From DATAEG01 sp036258135 (lineage in GTDB: Bacteria > Actinomycetota > Actinomycetes > Mycobacteriales > Jatrophihabitantaceae), in the NCBI GenBank assembly GCA_036258135.1, contig DATAEG010000111.1, positions 1 through 10,689 on the forward strand: a stretch of DNA of 10,689 nucleotides, read 5' to 3'. A program made the position numbers and the translations under genes. Below are positions 1 through 6,485 of this stretch, piece after piece. A model generated the notes under the pieces. It was not told the origin of the DNA and did no database searches. It saw only the letters and a list, made by a program, of their open reading frames with translations. Position 1 is the first letter of the stretch, and the number at the start of each line of letters is the position of its first letter.

Positions 1-1729
1 CGTTCTGGAAGACCAGCACGAGCAGGCCGTACGCGGCGCCGACGGAGAGCAAGTTGAGTGCTATGGCCGTCAAGGCGACCACAACGGAGCGGAAAGCGAT
101 GGTCAGCAACACCAGGGACAGGCCGAGGACGAACGCGAAGACCAGCGGCGCGGGGTTGGTGACGTTGTCGACGTAGTCGATGTTCTCCGACGTCGACCCG
201 CCGACGAGGGGGTCGGCGTCCGTCCGGCCGAACGCGGACTGGACCAGGTGGCGGCGCAGGTCCCGGACGGAGGCGATGGCCGCTTCGCCAGCAGGATCTC
301 CGCGCACCGGTATGACCAGGTCGGCGACGCCACCGGCGCCCGTCCTGATCTGGCCAGGCCCGAACCGGGGGTCGGCGGCGAGCCGGTCGCGCAGTTGCGC
401 CAGCGCCGTGACTACTCGGCCGGAGTAGTTCGTGACCACGACGTGGACCGGATCGGCGGTCTGAGCGGCGAAGTCGCGCTGTAACGCGATATAGCCCTGT
501 TTGGCCGCCAGACCGTCGGGCAACGTGCTGACCCCGGCCGTCCCGATGTTGAGCCCGAAGGCGGGCAGCGCGAGGGCCACCAGCGCGCCGGCAGCCAGCG
601 CCAGGCTCAGCGCAGGTCGGCGTAGGACGCGGTCGATGATCGCCCCCCAGAACCGGCCTTCCTGATCGGCCCCGCCACCGCGCCGGCCGACCAGCGGCAC
701 CCGTATCGCGTCCACCCGGTCGTGCAACCGCCCCAGCAGCGCCGGCAGCAGGGTCAGCGCAACAGCCAGCGACGTGACACCCACCAGAATCGCGCCCGCG
801 GCGAGGCTGCGGAAGATCGTCGAGGGCACGATCAGCAGGCCGAACATCGCGATCACGAACGCCGATCCGCTGAACAGCACCGCGCGGCTCGCGGTCGCCC
901 CCGTGGCGGCGATCGCATCGTCCGGCGATCGCCCGTAGCTCCGCTCCTCCCGATACCGCGAGATGACGAACAGCGCGTAGTCGATGCCAAGCGCCAGCCC
1001 CATGCCAGTGAGCATGTTGGTCGTGAAGATCGACAGCTCGAACAGCTGGGTGAGCAGGGCCACCAGGCCGAGCGCCGTCACGATCGCCACCAATGCCATC
1101 AGCACCGGCACAAGGCCGGCGACGATCGCCCCGAACACCAGCAGCAGGATGAGCAAGGCCGCGGGCAGACCAAATCGCAGCTCCCCGTTGAGCAGGTCAC
1201 GTTCGGACAGCTGGTTGAAGTCGTGATCGCGCGTTCTCGCGCCAGTGACCGCCACGTCGAAGTCCGCGGTGGCATCGGCCCGCTCCACGGCGTGGATGAC
1301 ATCGCCCGCGGCAACGTCGTCGACGACGTTCATCCCGATCAGCGCCGCGTGCCGGTCCGCAGAGACCAGCGACCTGTCGTTGGTGTCGAAGTAGCTGTGG
1401 GCGCTCAGCACCGCTCCGCTCCCACGCACACTGCGCACCAGCCCGTCGACCATGCTCCGGAAGCCGGCGTCGTCGACGGTGAAGCGCGCCGACCTGACCA
1501 CCACCAGGTCGGTCACCGCACGCTGTGGATCGGGCGGGAAAGCGGCGGACAGCCGGTCATCGGCTCGCTCGGACTGCGGGTTGTTAGTGCCCGTCGCCTC
1601 GGTCGTGAAGCCGGTCAGGACGAGCACCAGCGCGGCGATCGCGCCCGCCAGCACCACGCCCCAGCAGGCGAACGTCAGTCCGGCATGCCTGCTGCATGCC
1701 CGCGCCAAAGACGTGGTCGAGAACCGCAT
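1..1729 (-). CDS. MMPL/RND family membrane transporter, C-terminal part beyond the window
   Basis: The 576 visible residues read without interruption from an ATG to the window edge, so the gene is cut, not broken. An N-terminal transmembrane helix (about residues 18-41) is followed by a periplasmic loop (about 42-185). Next come helices at about 187-230 and a helix carrying GMGLALGIDYALFVISRYRE (about 242-261), the typical MMPL signature; its Asp250-Tyr251 pair corresponds to the proton-relay pair of MmpL proteins. Further helices lie at about 284-333, 372-395 and from 527 on, after a second periplasmic domain. Family members run to about 700 or more residues, so the last helices and second Asp-Tyr pair are missing here. 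MMPL proteins use the proton gradient to export lipids or other hydrophobic compounds to the cell envelope. The gene follows the glycosyltransferase by 3 bp with a good GGAGG site, so a glycosylated lipid substrate is plausible but inferred. Confidence 0.93.
   Translation of the reverse strand, partial: MRFSTTSLARACSRHAGLTFACWGVVLAGAIAALVLVLTGFTTEATGTNNPQSERADDRLSAAFPPDPQRAVTDLVVVRSARFTVDDAGFRSMVDGLVRSVRGSGAVLSAHSYFDTNDRSLVSADRHAALIGMNVVDDVAAGDVIHAVERADATADFDVAVTGARTRDHDFNQLSERDLLNGELRFGLPAALLILLLVFGAIVAGLVPVLMALVAIVTALGLVALLTQLFELSIFTTNMLTGMGLALGIDYALFVISRYREERSYGRSPDDAIAATGATASRAVLFSGSAFVIAMFGLLIVPSTIFRSLAAGAILVGVTSLAVALTLLPALLGRLHDRVDAIRVPLVGRRGGGADQEGRFWGAIIDRVLRRPALSLALAAGALVALALPAFGLNIGTAGVSTLPDGLAAKQGYIALQRDFAAQTADPVHVVVTNYSGRVVTALAQLRDRLAADPRFGPGQIRTGAGGVADLVIPVRGDPAGEAAIASVRDLRRHLVQSAFGRTDADPLVGGSTSENIDYVDNVTNPAPLVFAFVLGLSLVLLTIAFRSVVVALTAIALNLLSVGAAYGLLVLVFQN
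1682..1700 (-). other. Perfect inverted repeat (possible mRNA hairpin) early in mmpL
   Basis: GGCATGC (1682-1688) and GCATGCC (1694-1700) are perfect reverse complements with a 5-base loop. In the minus-strand transcript they form a 7-bp GC-rich stem starting about 29 nt after the mmpL start codon. Whether it folds in vivo or affects translation is not known. Confidence 0.5.
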
Positions 1730-1732
1730 CGA

Positions 1733-2896
1733 TCAACCTCCAGGTCCCTGTATCAGCGCTCCCACCCGCCCGAGCGCCGCGACGGCAGTCGCATCGGGAT
1801 CTTCTGCCTCGATTCTGACAGCGGCAGCCGCCGCGGCCGCGCGGAACCGGTCGTCGTCGAGGAGCTTGACCAGGGCAGCAGCAATCGCGGCCGGCGGCGA
1901 TTGCGCCGCCAGCACGATCCCGGCGCCCAGTTCGGCAACCCGCGCGGCGTTGATGTGCTGATCGCGACCCAAAGGCAGCATCAGCTGGGGAACGCTGTGG
2001 GCGATCGCGCGCAGGGTCGTGCCCAGTCCCGCATGGGTGATGACCGCGGCGCAGGTGTGCAAGACCTCGTCATGGGCAGCGAACGGGACGACGGTGACGC
2101 TCGCCGGCGCGCGGATTGACCCGGCGTCGATGGCCGGGCCGAGGGTGAGCGTGGCCGCCACCCCCGCTAGGTCACACGCCTCACACACCGCCTGCACGAC
2201 CTCGAGCTGACCCGGCATGGCGGTGGTGCTGAAGCCGATCAGAACCCGGCGCCCTGCCCCGTCGCTGCCGGACTCCCTGTCCGAAGGCGGCGGTGAGCGG
2301 ATCCCCAGCGGTCCGGCATGGACCACGTGCGGCGGGAAATCTGCGGCGTGGTCGAACCACCTCGGTGCGGTCACCAGCACCAGTTCGGGCTCCTCCCAGG
2401 CCTCGATCGGATGCGCGAGTGGGACCAGGCCGAGGACGACCCGGGTGAGGTTGAGCTGCCGAAAGTCGGTGGTCCATCCCGACCCGCTGGCGATCCGCTC
2501 TCGCGCCGGGCCGTAGAGGAAATGGACCACCGACGCGGTCGGGGTTCCGGTCGCCTTCCCACCTGCGAGGGCCGCTGGGAGCATGCAATCGGCGACCAGT
2601 AGCCGCGGTCGCCAACGACTCACGCTGTCCCGGACCTCCGACGCGATCTCCGGACCCGCCGCCGCGGCCATGAATGCGGCGGCGTGCGATTCGAAGGTCA
2701 CCGTCGTGTCTGGCTGGGGGCTGCGCCGGTAGGGCACCACCTCGAGCCCGGCGGCTTTCGCCGCTTCTCCGGTGGCGGTGGAAGTCAGCACCCGAACGGC
2801 GTAACCCTGGTCGGCGAGCACCCGCGCAACGGACAACAACGGGGGAAGGTTGCCGCCGCCGGCCCAGGTCGCCACCAGCACATCCAGACTCTGCAT
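1733..2896 (-). CDS. GT-B fold (GT1-type) glycosyltransferase
   Basis: The 387 residues fit the size of bacterial GT1/MGT enzymes, which move a sugar from a nucleotide donor to a lipid, polyketide or other small acceptor. The N-terminal acceptor half starts with a Rossmann strand and glycine-rich loop (LVATWAGGGNLPPLL, about 7-21). The C-terminal donor half has the diagnostic donor-binding block THAGLGTT (287-294), then LPLGRDQHINAARV (307-320) with Asp312-Gln313, the usual sugar-contacting pair. No signal peptide or membrane helix is evident, so it is probably cytoplasmic. The N-terminal histidine used as catalytic base in many GT1 enzymes (GHxxP) is Asn16 here. A run of seven alanines lies near 353-359. 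The gene starts 9 bp after the metallopeptidase stop without a clear Shine-Dalgarno, so it probably depends on coupling. It ends 3 bp before mmpL. Donor and acceptor cannot be read from the sequence. Confidence 0.9.
   Translation of the reverse strand: MQSLDVLVATWAGGGNLPPLLSVARVLADQGYAVRVLTSTATGEAAKAAGLEVVPYRRSPQPDTTVTFESHAAAFMAAAAGPEIASEVRDSVSRWRPRLLVADCMLPAALAGGKATGTPTASVVHFLYGPARERIASGSGWTTDFRQLNLTRVVLGLVPLAHPIEAWEEPELVLVTAPRWFDHAADFPPHVVHAGPLGIRSPPPSDRESGSDGAGRRVLIGFSTTAMPGQLEVVQAVCEACDLAGVAATLTLGPAIDAGSIRAPASVTVVPFAAHDEVLHTCAAVITHAGLGTTLRAIAHSVPQLMLPLGRDQHINAARVAELGAGIVLAAQSPPAAIAAALVKLLDDDRFRAAAAAAAVRIEAEDPDATAVAALGRVGALIQGPGG
1737..1741 (-). promoter_or_regulatory. Ribosome binding site of the mmpL gene
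   Basis: GGAGG on the minus strand, 7 bases before the ATG at 1729 and inside the final Pro-Gly-Gly codons of the glycosyltransferase. It fixes the transporter start and supports co-translation of the two genes. Confidence 0.8.
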
Positions 2897-2905
2897 GAGG
2901 TTGGC

Positions 2906-3253
2906 TCAGCCCCAGCCCAACTCGTGCAGACGGGCGTCGGAGATGCCGAAGTGGTGGGCGATCTCGTGGACGACAGTCACCGACACCTGATCGGCCAGCT
3001 CCTCCTCCGACCGCGACAGGCGCAGCAGCGGACGGCGGTAGATCGTGATCTCGTCCGGCATCGCGAATGTGTAGTCGTGCGTGCGCTTGGTGAGGTCGAT
3101 GCCGTAATACAGCCCGAGCAGATGCGGATCGTCCGGGTTCTCCTCGGCCACAGTGATGACGAGGTTATCGAGGGCCTTCATCAACTCCGCTGGGATGCGG
3201 TCCAAGGCCTCGCCGACCAGCTCGTCGAAGCGTTCGGCAGACACGGACAACAC
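2906..3253 (-). CDS. Zincin-like metallopeptidase family protein
   Basis: This small protein of 115 residues has the compact zincin signature HEIAHHFGISD at about 96-106. His96, Glu97 and His100 form HExxH, and Asp106 is the probable third metal ligand. The ending RLHELGWG is characteristic of the Zincin_1 family (PF06262). Family members are small, uncharacterised putative zinc proteases; the true substrate is unknown. No signal peptide is visible, so it is likely cytoplasmic. The reading frame stays open far upstream through the serS coding region, but family similarity begins at SAERFDELV. I chose GTG 3253 because a GATAAT -10 box sits 6 bases before it, giving a leaderless message; GTG 3244 is the alternative start. 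It is first in the unit with the glycosyltransferase and mmpL and is divergent from serS. Confidence 0.88.
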   Translation of the reverse strand: MLSVSAERFDELVGEALDRIPAELMKALDNLVITVAEENPDDPHLLGLYYGIDLTKRTHDYTFAMPDEITIYRRPLLRLSRSEEELADQVSVTVVHEIAHHFGISDARLHELGWG

Positions 3254-3288
3254 CCGGCAATTATCGGCGGAACCACGCCCGGTCGGGC
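3251..3288 (-). promoter_or_regulatory. Probable leaderless promoter of the metallopeptidase-GT-mmpL unit
   Basis: On the minus strand GATAAT (3265-3260, five of six matches to TATAAT) lies 6 bases before the GTG at 3253. That puts the transcription start on or beside the start codon. No clear -35 box is seen; the expected position (about 3283-3288) overlaps one half of the GCCCG-GT-CGGGC inverted repeat at 3277-3288. Confidence 0.55.
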
Positions 3289-3310
3289 GGCCACTAGCCT
3301 TGGCCGGGTG
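3277..3310 (+). promoter_or_regulatory. Probable leaderless promoter of serS with adjacent inverted repeat
   Basis: TAGCCT (3295-3300) fits the actinobacterial TANNNT -10 pattern and ends 7 bases before the serS GTG at 3308, consistent with a leaderless transcript. There is no Shine-Dalgarno. The inverted repeat GCCCG-GT-CGGGC (3277-3288) lies between the two divergent -10 boxes and could be a shared operator or simply GC-rich chance. Confidence 0.45.
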
Positions 3311-4567
3311 ATCGACCTGAGGTTGCTCCGCGACGACCCCGAGCTGTTCCGGGCCAGCCAGCGGCTGCGCGGCGCGGATCCGGGCGCCATCGACGCGCTG
3401 CTGGCCGCCGACGACCGGCGCCGGGCCAGCGTGTCGCACGCCGATGCACTCCGTGCGGAGCAGAAGGCGTTGAGCCGCAAGGTCGGTCAGGCGGCACCGG
3501 CAGAGCGAGAAGGACTGCTGGCGCACGCCAAGCAACTGGCCTCCGACGTCAAAGAGGCCGAGGCCGACGAAGAAGCCGCGTCCGACGCCGTCCGCAGAGC
3601 GCAGTTGGACATGGCGAACCTCGTCGAGGACGGCGTTCCGCCCGGCGGTGTAGACGACTTCGTCGAGCTCGCCCGGCACGGCGAACCGCCGCGCCTGGAG
3701 GCGCCGCGCGACCACGTCGAGATCGGCGCCGCACTGCGTGCCATCGACACCGAGCGCGGCGCCAAGGTCTCCGGGTCGCGCTTCTATTTCCTCACCGGCA
3801 TCGGTGCCCAGCTGGAGTTTGCGCTGGTCAATTTGGCCATGCAGTTCGCCGAGCGCGCTGGGTTAGCGCCGGTCATTGCGCCGGCTCTGGTCAAGCACGA
3901 GGTCATGGAGGGCACCGGATTCCTCGGCGCCCACGCCGCCGAGGTCTACCGGCTGGCCGACGACGAACTGTACCTCGTCGGGACCAGCGAGGTGGCCCTG
4001 GCCGGCTACCGCTCCGGCGAGATCCTCGACGCGGCGGAGCTGCCGCTGCGCTACGCGGGCTTCTCGTCCTGCTTCCGCCGCGAGGCCGGCTCGTACGGCA
4101 AGGACACCCGCGGCATCATCCGGGTGCACTGGTTCGACAAGGTCGAGATGTTCTCCTTCACCCGCGCCGAGGCTGCGCGCGACGAGCACCGGCAGCTGCT
4201 GGCCTGGGAGCGGGAGTTCCTCGACTCGCTGGAGCTCAGCTACCGCGTCGTCGACATCGCCGCCGAAGACCTCGGCACCAGCGCGGCCCGCAAGTTCGAC
4301 ATCGAGGCCTGGTTCCCGTCGCAGGGCACCTACCGGGAGCTGACGTCGACGAGCAACTGCACGACGTTCCAGTCGCGTCGGCTCAACATCCGCACCCGTG
4401 GTGCGGCGGGCACCGAGTTCGTAGCCACCCTCAATGGCACGCTGTGCGCGGTGGCCCGGACCATCGCTTGCCTGCTCGACCACCACCAGCAGCCGGACGG
4501 CAGTGTGTACGTGCCGAAGGCGCTGCGTCCGTGGCTCGGTGACCGCGAGCTTCTGTCATCTACGTGA
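3308..4567 (+). CDS. serS: Seryl-tRNA synthetase
   Basis: This 419-residue class II aminoacyl-tRNA synthetase charges tRNA-Ser, and tRNA-Sec where present, with serine in the cytoplasm. It begins with the family N-terminus IDLRLLRDDPELFRASQRL. The helical tRNA-binding arm spans about 30-105, with a highly charged coiled-coil stretch. The catalytic domain has the TSEV serine-binding segment (226-229), motif 2 with FRREAGSYGKDTRGIIRVH (257-275), and the ELTSTSNCTTFQSRR block (344-358). Motif 3 (about 374-385) leads into HHQQPDGSVYVPKALRPWLG. Length is normal for the family. The open frame extends far upstream, but homology starts at GTG 3308, which also fits a leaderless promoter. The stop overlaps the HAD gene by 4 bp (GTGA). 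It is essential housekeeping, so its promoter is probably active in growth. Confidence 0.98.
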   Translation: MIDLRLLRDDPELFRASQRLRGADPGAIDALLAADDRRRASVSHADALRAEQKALSRKVGQAAPAEREGLLAHAKQLASDVKEAEADEEAASDAVRRAQLDMANLVEDGVPPGGVDDFVELARHGEPPRLEAPRDHVEIGAALRAIDTERGAKVSGSRFYFLTGIGAQLEFALVNLAMQFAERAGLAPVIAPALVKHEVMEGTGFLGAHAAEVYRLADDELYLVGTSEVALAGYRSGEILDAAELPLRYAGFSSCFRREAGSYGKDTRGIIRVHWFDKVEMFSFTRAEAARDEHRQLLAWEREFLDSLELSYRVVDIAAEDLGTSAARKFDIEAWFPSQGTYRELTSTSNCTTFQSRRLNIRTRGAAGTEFVATLNGTLCAVARTIACLLDHHQQPDGSVYVPKALRPWLGDRELLSST

Positions 4568-5397
4568 TACGGCTGCTCGCCACCGATCTGGACGGCACGC
4601 TGCTGCGCAGCGACGGCACGGTCTCGGCGCACACCCGGGCGGTTATCGAGCGCGCCGCTGAGGTCGGTTTCCCGGTGGTCATGGTGACGGGACGCCCGAT
4701 CCGTTGGCTGCCCGACGTCGCGGCCGGCACCGGTTTGCGCGGGGTGGCGGTGGCCGCCAACGGGGCCATGCTGTACGACCTCGACCGAGCCGAGATCGTA
4801 GAAGCACATCCGCTAACGCCGGACACGATGGCCAGGCTGGCCGAGGTGCTGCGGGGCGCGTTCCCCCAAGTGCGATTCGCCGCGGAATACGGCATCGACT
4901 TCGCCTACGAGAAGCAGTACGAGCACGAATGGGACATCGAGCCCGCCGTGGACAACCGCGGGTCCATCGCACCGGTGGTCACGGTCGGCGATCTGGCTGA
5001 GATCATCGCCCGGCCGGCGGTGAAACTGCTCGCGCGCAATCCTGACGAGACTGCCGACGCGTTCTTGCACGAGGCCGTTGACGTTGTCGGTGGTCTGGCC
5101 AGCGTCACCCGCTCGGGCACGTCCAGCCTCGTCGAGATCGCCGCGCCGGGTGTGACCAAGGCCACCGGTCTGGCGGCAGTGGCCGCCGGTCTCGGCGTCG
5201 CTGCCGCTGACGTGGCCGCGGTGGGTGACATGCCGAACGACGTGGCCATGCTCCGCTGGGCAGGGCACTCCTTCGCTGTCGGCAACGCCCACACGGACGC
5301 CGCCGACGCGGCCGACTACATGCTGGGCACCAACGACGAGGATGCTGTGGCCGGCCTGCTACAGCGCCTCCTCGACGCGGTGGCGCAGGTACCGTGA
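4564..5397 (+). CDS. Cof-type HAD-superfamily phosphatase
   Basis: This 277-residue protein of HAD subfamily IIB (Cof/YbiV type) probably hydrolyses small phosphorylated metabolites in the cytoplasm. All four HAD motifs are present: DLDGT with Asp8 (nucleophile) and Asp10 (acid/base); Thr42 in MVTGRP; Lys199 in GVTKATGL; and GDMPND with Asp222 and Asp226 for magnesium. The large C2-type cap lies between motifs II and III, about 85-190. GTG 4564 is chosen because homology begins at IRLLATDLDGT and it overlaps the serS stop (GTGA), typical of translational coupling. Substrate specificity in this family is broad and cannot be assigned. From memory, HAD genes of this type are often found near serS in actinomycetes; that linkage was not checked here. 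Confidence 0.94.
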   Translation: MIRLLATDLDGTLLRSDGTVSAHTRAVIERAAEVGFPVVMVTGRPIRWLPDVAAGTGLRGVAVAANGAMLYDLDRAEIVEAHPLTPDTMARLAEVLRGAFPQVRFAAEYGIDFAYEKQYEHEWDIEPAVDNRGSIAPVVTVGDLAEIIARPAVKLLARNPDETADAFLHEAVDVVGGLASVTRSGTSSLVEIAAPGVTKATGLAAVAAGLGVAAADVAAVGDMPNDVAMLRWAGHSFAVGNAHTDAADAADYMLGTNDEDAVAGLLQRLLDAVAQVP

Positions 5398-5410
5398 TGC
5401 GGTGTTGCGC

Positions 5411-6451
5411 GTGACCGTGCCCCAGCCCGGAGTGGTCCTGGGCAACCGCTACCGGCTGCTCCAGCAACTGGGCCGGGGCGGGATGGCCGAGGTCTGGCGC
5501 GGCTTCGACGAGCGCATGCAACGCCCGGTCGCGATCAAGATGTTCAATGACGACGTGGGCGATGCGGTGTCGGTCGCTCGCCAGCAGGCGGAGATCCGGG
5601 CCCTGTCCGACCTGTCGCACCCGAACCTTGTGGCGTTCTTCGACGCCCGCCATGTCGGCGACGGCGAGCACAGCGGTGATCCCGCCTACCTGGTCATGGA
5701 GTTCGTCGCAGGGCCGACGCTGGCGCAACGGCTGACCCTCGCCCCGTTGAGCGTCGGCGAAGTCGGCGAGATCGCGCGCGGCGTCGCTGCGGCGTTGGCC
5801 GCCGCGCACTCGCACGGCATGGTGCATCGCGACGTCAAGCCGGCGAACATCCTGCTCGCCCGCGACGGCTCGGGACGGCTGGTGCCGAAGCTGTCCGACT
5901 TCGGCATCGCGCACCGGCTCGGCTCCGGTCGCATCACCAGAACGTCGATGGTGGTGGGTACCGCCGCCTACCTCAGTCCCGAGCAGGCCCGCGGTGGCAC
6001 CATCGGGCCGCCCACGGACGTCTATGCCCTCGGTCTGGTCCTGCTCGAGGCGCTCACCGGACGCCGGACCTACGACGGAGCCCCCCTCGAAGCCGCCGCC
6101 GCGCGACTGCATCGTCCGCCTGGCATCCCGGCCACCCTTCCGGCACCTTGGCCGAGCCTGCTTACCGCCATGACCCAGCTCGACCCGACCGCCCGGCCCA
6201 GCGCGTCCGTGGTGCTGGGCGTCCTGGAGGGACGCGCCCAGGTCCCGGTGCGGTCGGTTCCGCCGCGACCCGCGGTCCCCGCCGCGCCTCCGGTCCGCAT
6301 GCCTGCCTATCGTCCGGCGCCCGAGCCGGCCGCACCAGCGAAGCCCGCGCGGCGGCGTAACCGGCGCATCTCCGGGCTGGCGGCATTGATAACGGTCATG
6401 GCCTTCGTCGCGCTTGGTGCCTTCGCGGTGGCGGTACTCACGTCCCACTGA
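5411..6451 (+). CDS. Hanks-type serine/threonine protein kinase with a C-terminal membrane anchor
   Basis: The protein is 346 residues from GTG 5411; GTG 5402 would add three, and neither start has a strong Shine-Dalgarno. The kinase domain (about 12-275) is complete. It has a glycine loop GRGGMAEVW (21-29), Lys43 in VAIKMF, Glu61, the catalytic loop HRDVKPANILL (139-149), DFG (163-165), and an activation loop with Thr176, Thr178 and Ser179. It continues with GTAAYLSPEQ (183-192) and the DVYALGLVLLEALTG helix. A Pro/Ala-rich linker (about 277-313) and a basic RRRNRR patch (314-319) lead to one membrane helix (about 320-343). Only about three residues follow outside, so there is no PASTA or other sensor domain. 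All catalytic residues are present, so the kinase should be active. It lies 13 bp after the HAD gene and probably shares the serS transcript. Confidence 0.95.
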   Translation: MTVPQPGVVLGNRYRLLQQLGRGGMAEVWRGFDERMQRPVAIKMFNDDVGDAVSVARQQAEIRALSDLSHPNLVAFFDARHVGDGEHSGDPAYLVMEFVAGPTLAQRLTLAPLSVGEVGEIARGVAAALAAAHSHGMVHRDVKPANILLARDGSGRLVPKLSDFGIAHRLGSGRITRTSMVVGTAAYLSPEQARGGTIGPPTDVYALGLVLLEALTGRRTYDGAPLEAAAARLHRPPGIPATLPAPWPSLLTAMTQLDPTARPSASVVLGVLEGRAQVPVRSVPPRPAVPAAPPVRMPAYRPAPEPAAPAKPARRRNRRISGLAALITVMAFVALGAFAVAVLTSH

Positions 6452-6461
6452 GGCGCCTCAG
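6448..6461. promoter_or_regulatory. Perfect 14-bp palindrome between the kinase and aldo/keto reductase genes
   Basis: CTGAGGCGCCTCAG is its own reverse complement. It overlaps the kinase TGA stop (6449-6451) and lies 24 bases before the aldo/keto reductase ATG. It could be an operator or a very short hairpin (CTGAG stem, GCGC loop). No T-run follows, so it is not a standard terminator. Function is inferred. Confidence 0.4.
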
Positions 6462-6485
6462 CCCGACGCGGTAGAGATTGACGTC

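Noticed and set aside
722..2119. Long plus-strand open frame (465 codons) opposite mmpL and the glycosyltransferase
   Set aside because: Its product is a low-complexity Arg/Gln/His-rich string with no domain. Both genes on the opposite strand have clear family motifs. High GC produces such antisense frames.
2684..3307. Upstream extension of the serS reading frame
   Set aside because: The extra 208 codons overlap the metallopeptidase and glycosyltransferase genes and match no SerRS domain. The SerRS N-terminus begins at GTG 3308.
3254..3715. Upstream extension of the metallopeptidase reading frame into serS
   Set aside because: It would overlap the N-terminal arm of SerRS antisense and adds no recognisable domain. 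The zincin family length fits the short start.
4130..4132. Trp in SerRS motif 2 (RVHWFDKVE) where many enzymes have Gln
   Set aside because: All other motif 2 and motif 3 residues are normal and I cannot exclude that this substitution is common in actinobacterial SerRS, so it is not raised as a finding.
5105..6448. Long minus-strand open frame (447 codons) opposite the HAD and kinase genes
   Set aside because: The composition is Arg/Gly-rich and patternless, while the plus strand encodes complete HAD and kinase motifs over the same bases.
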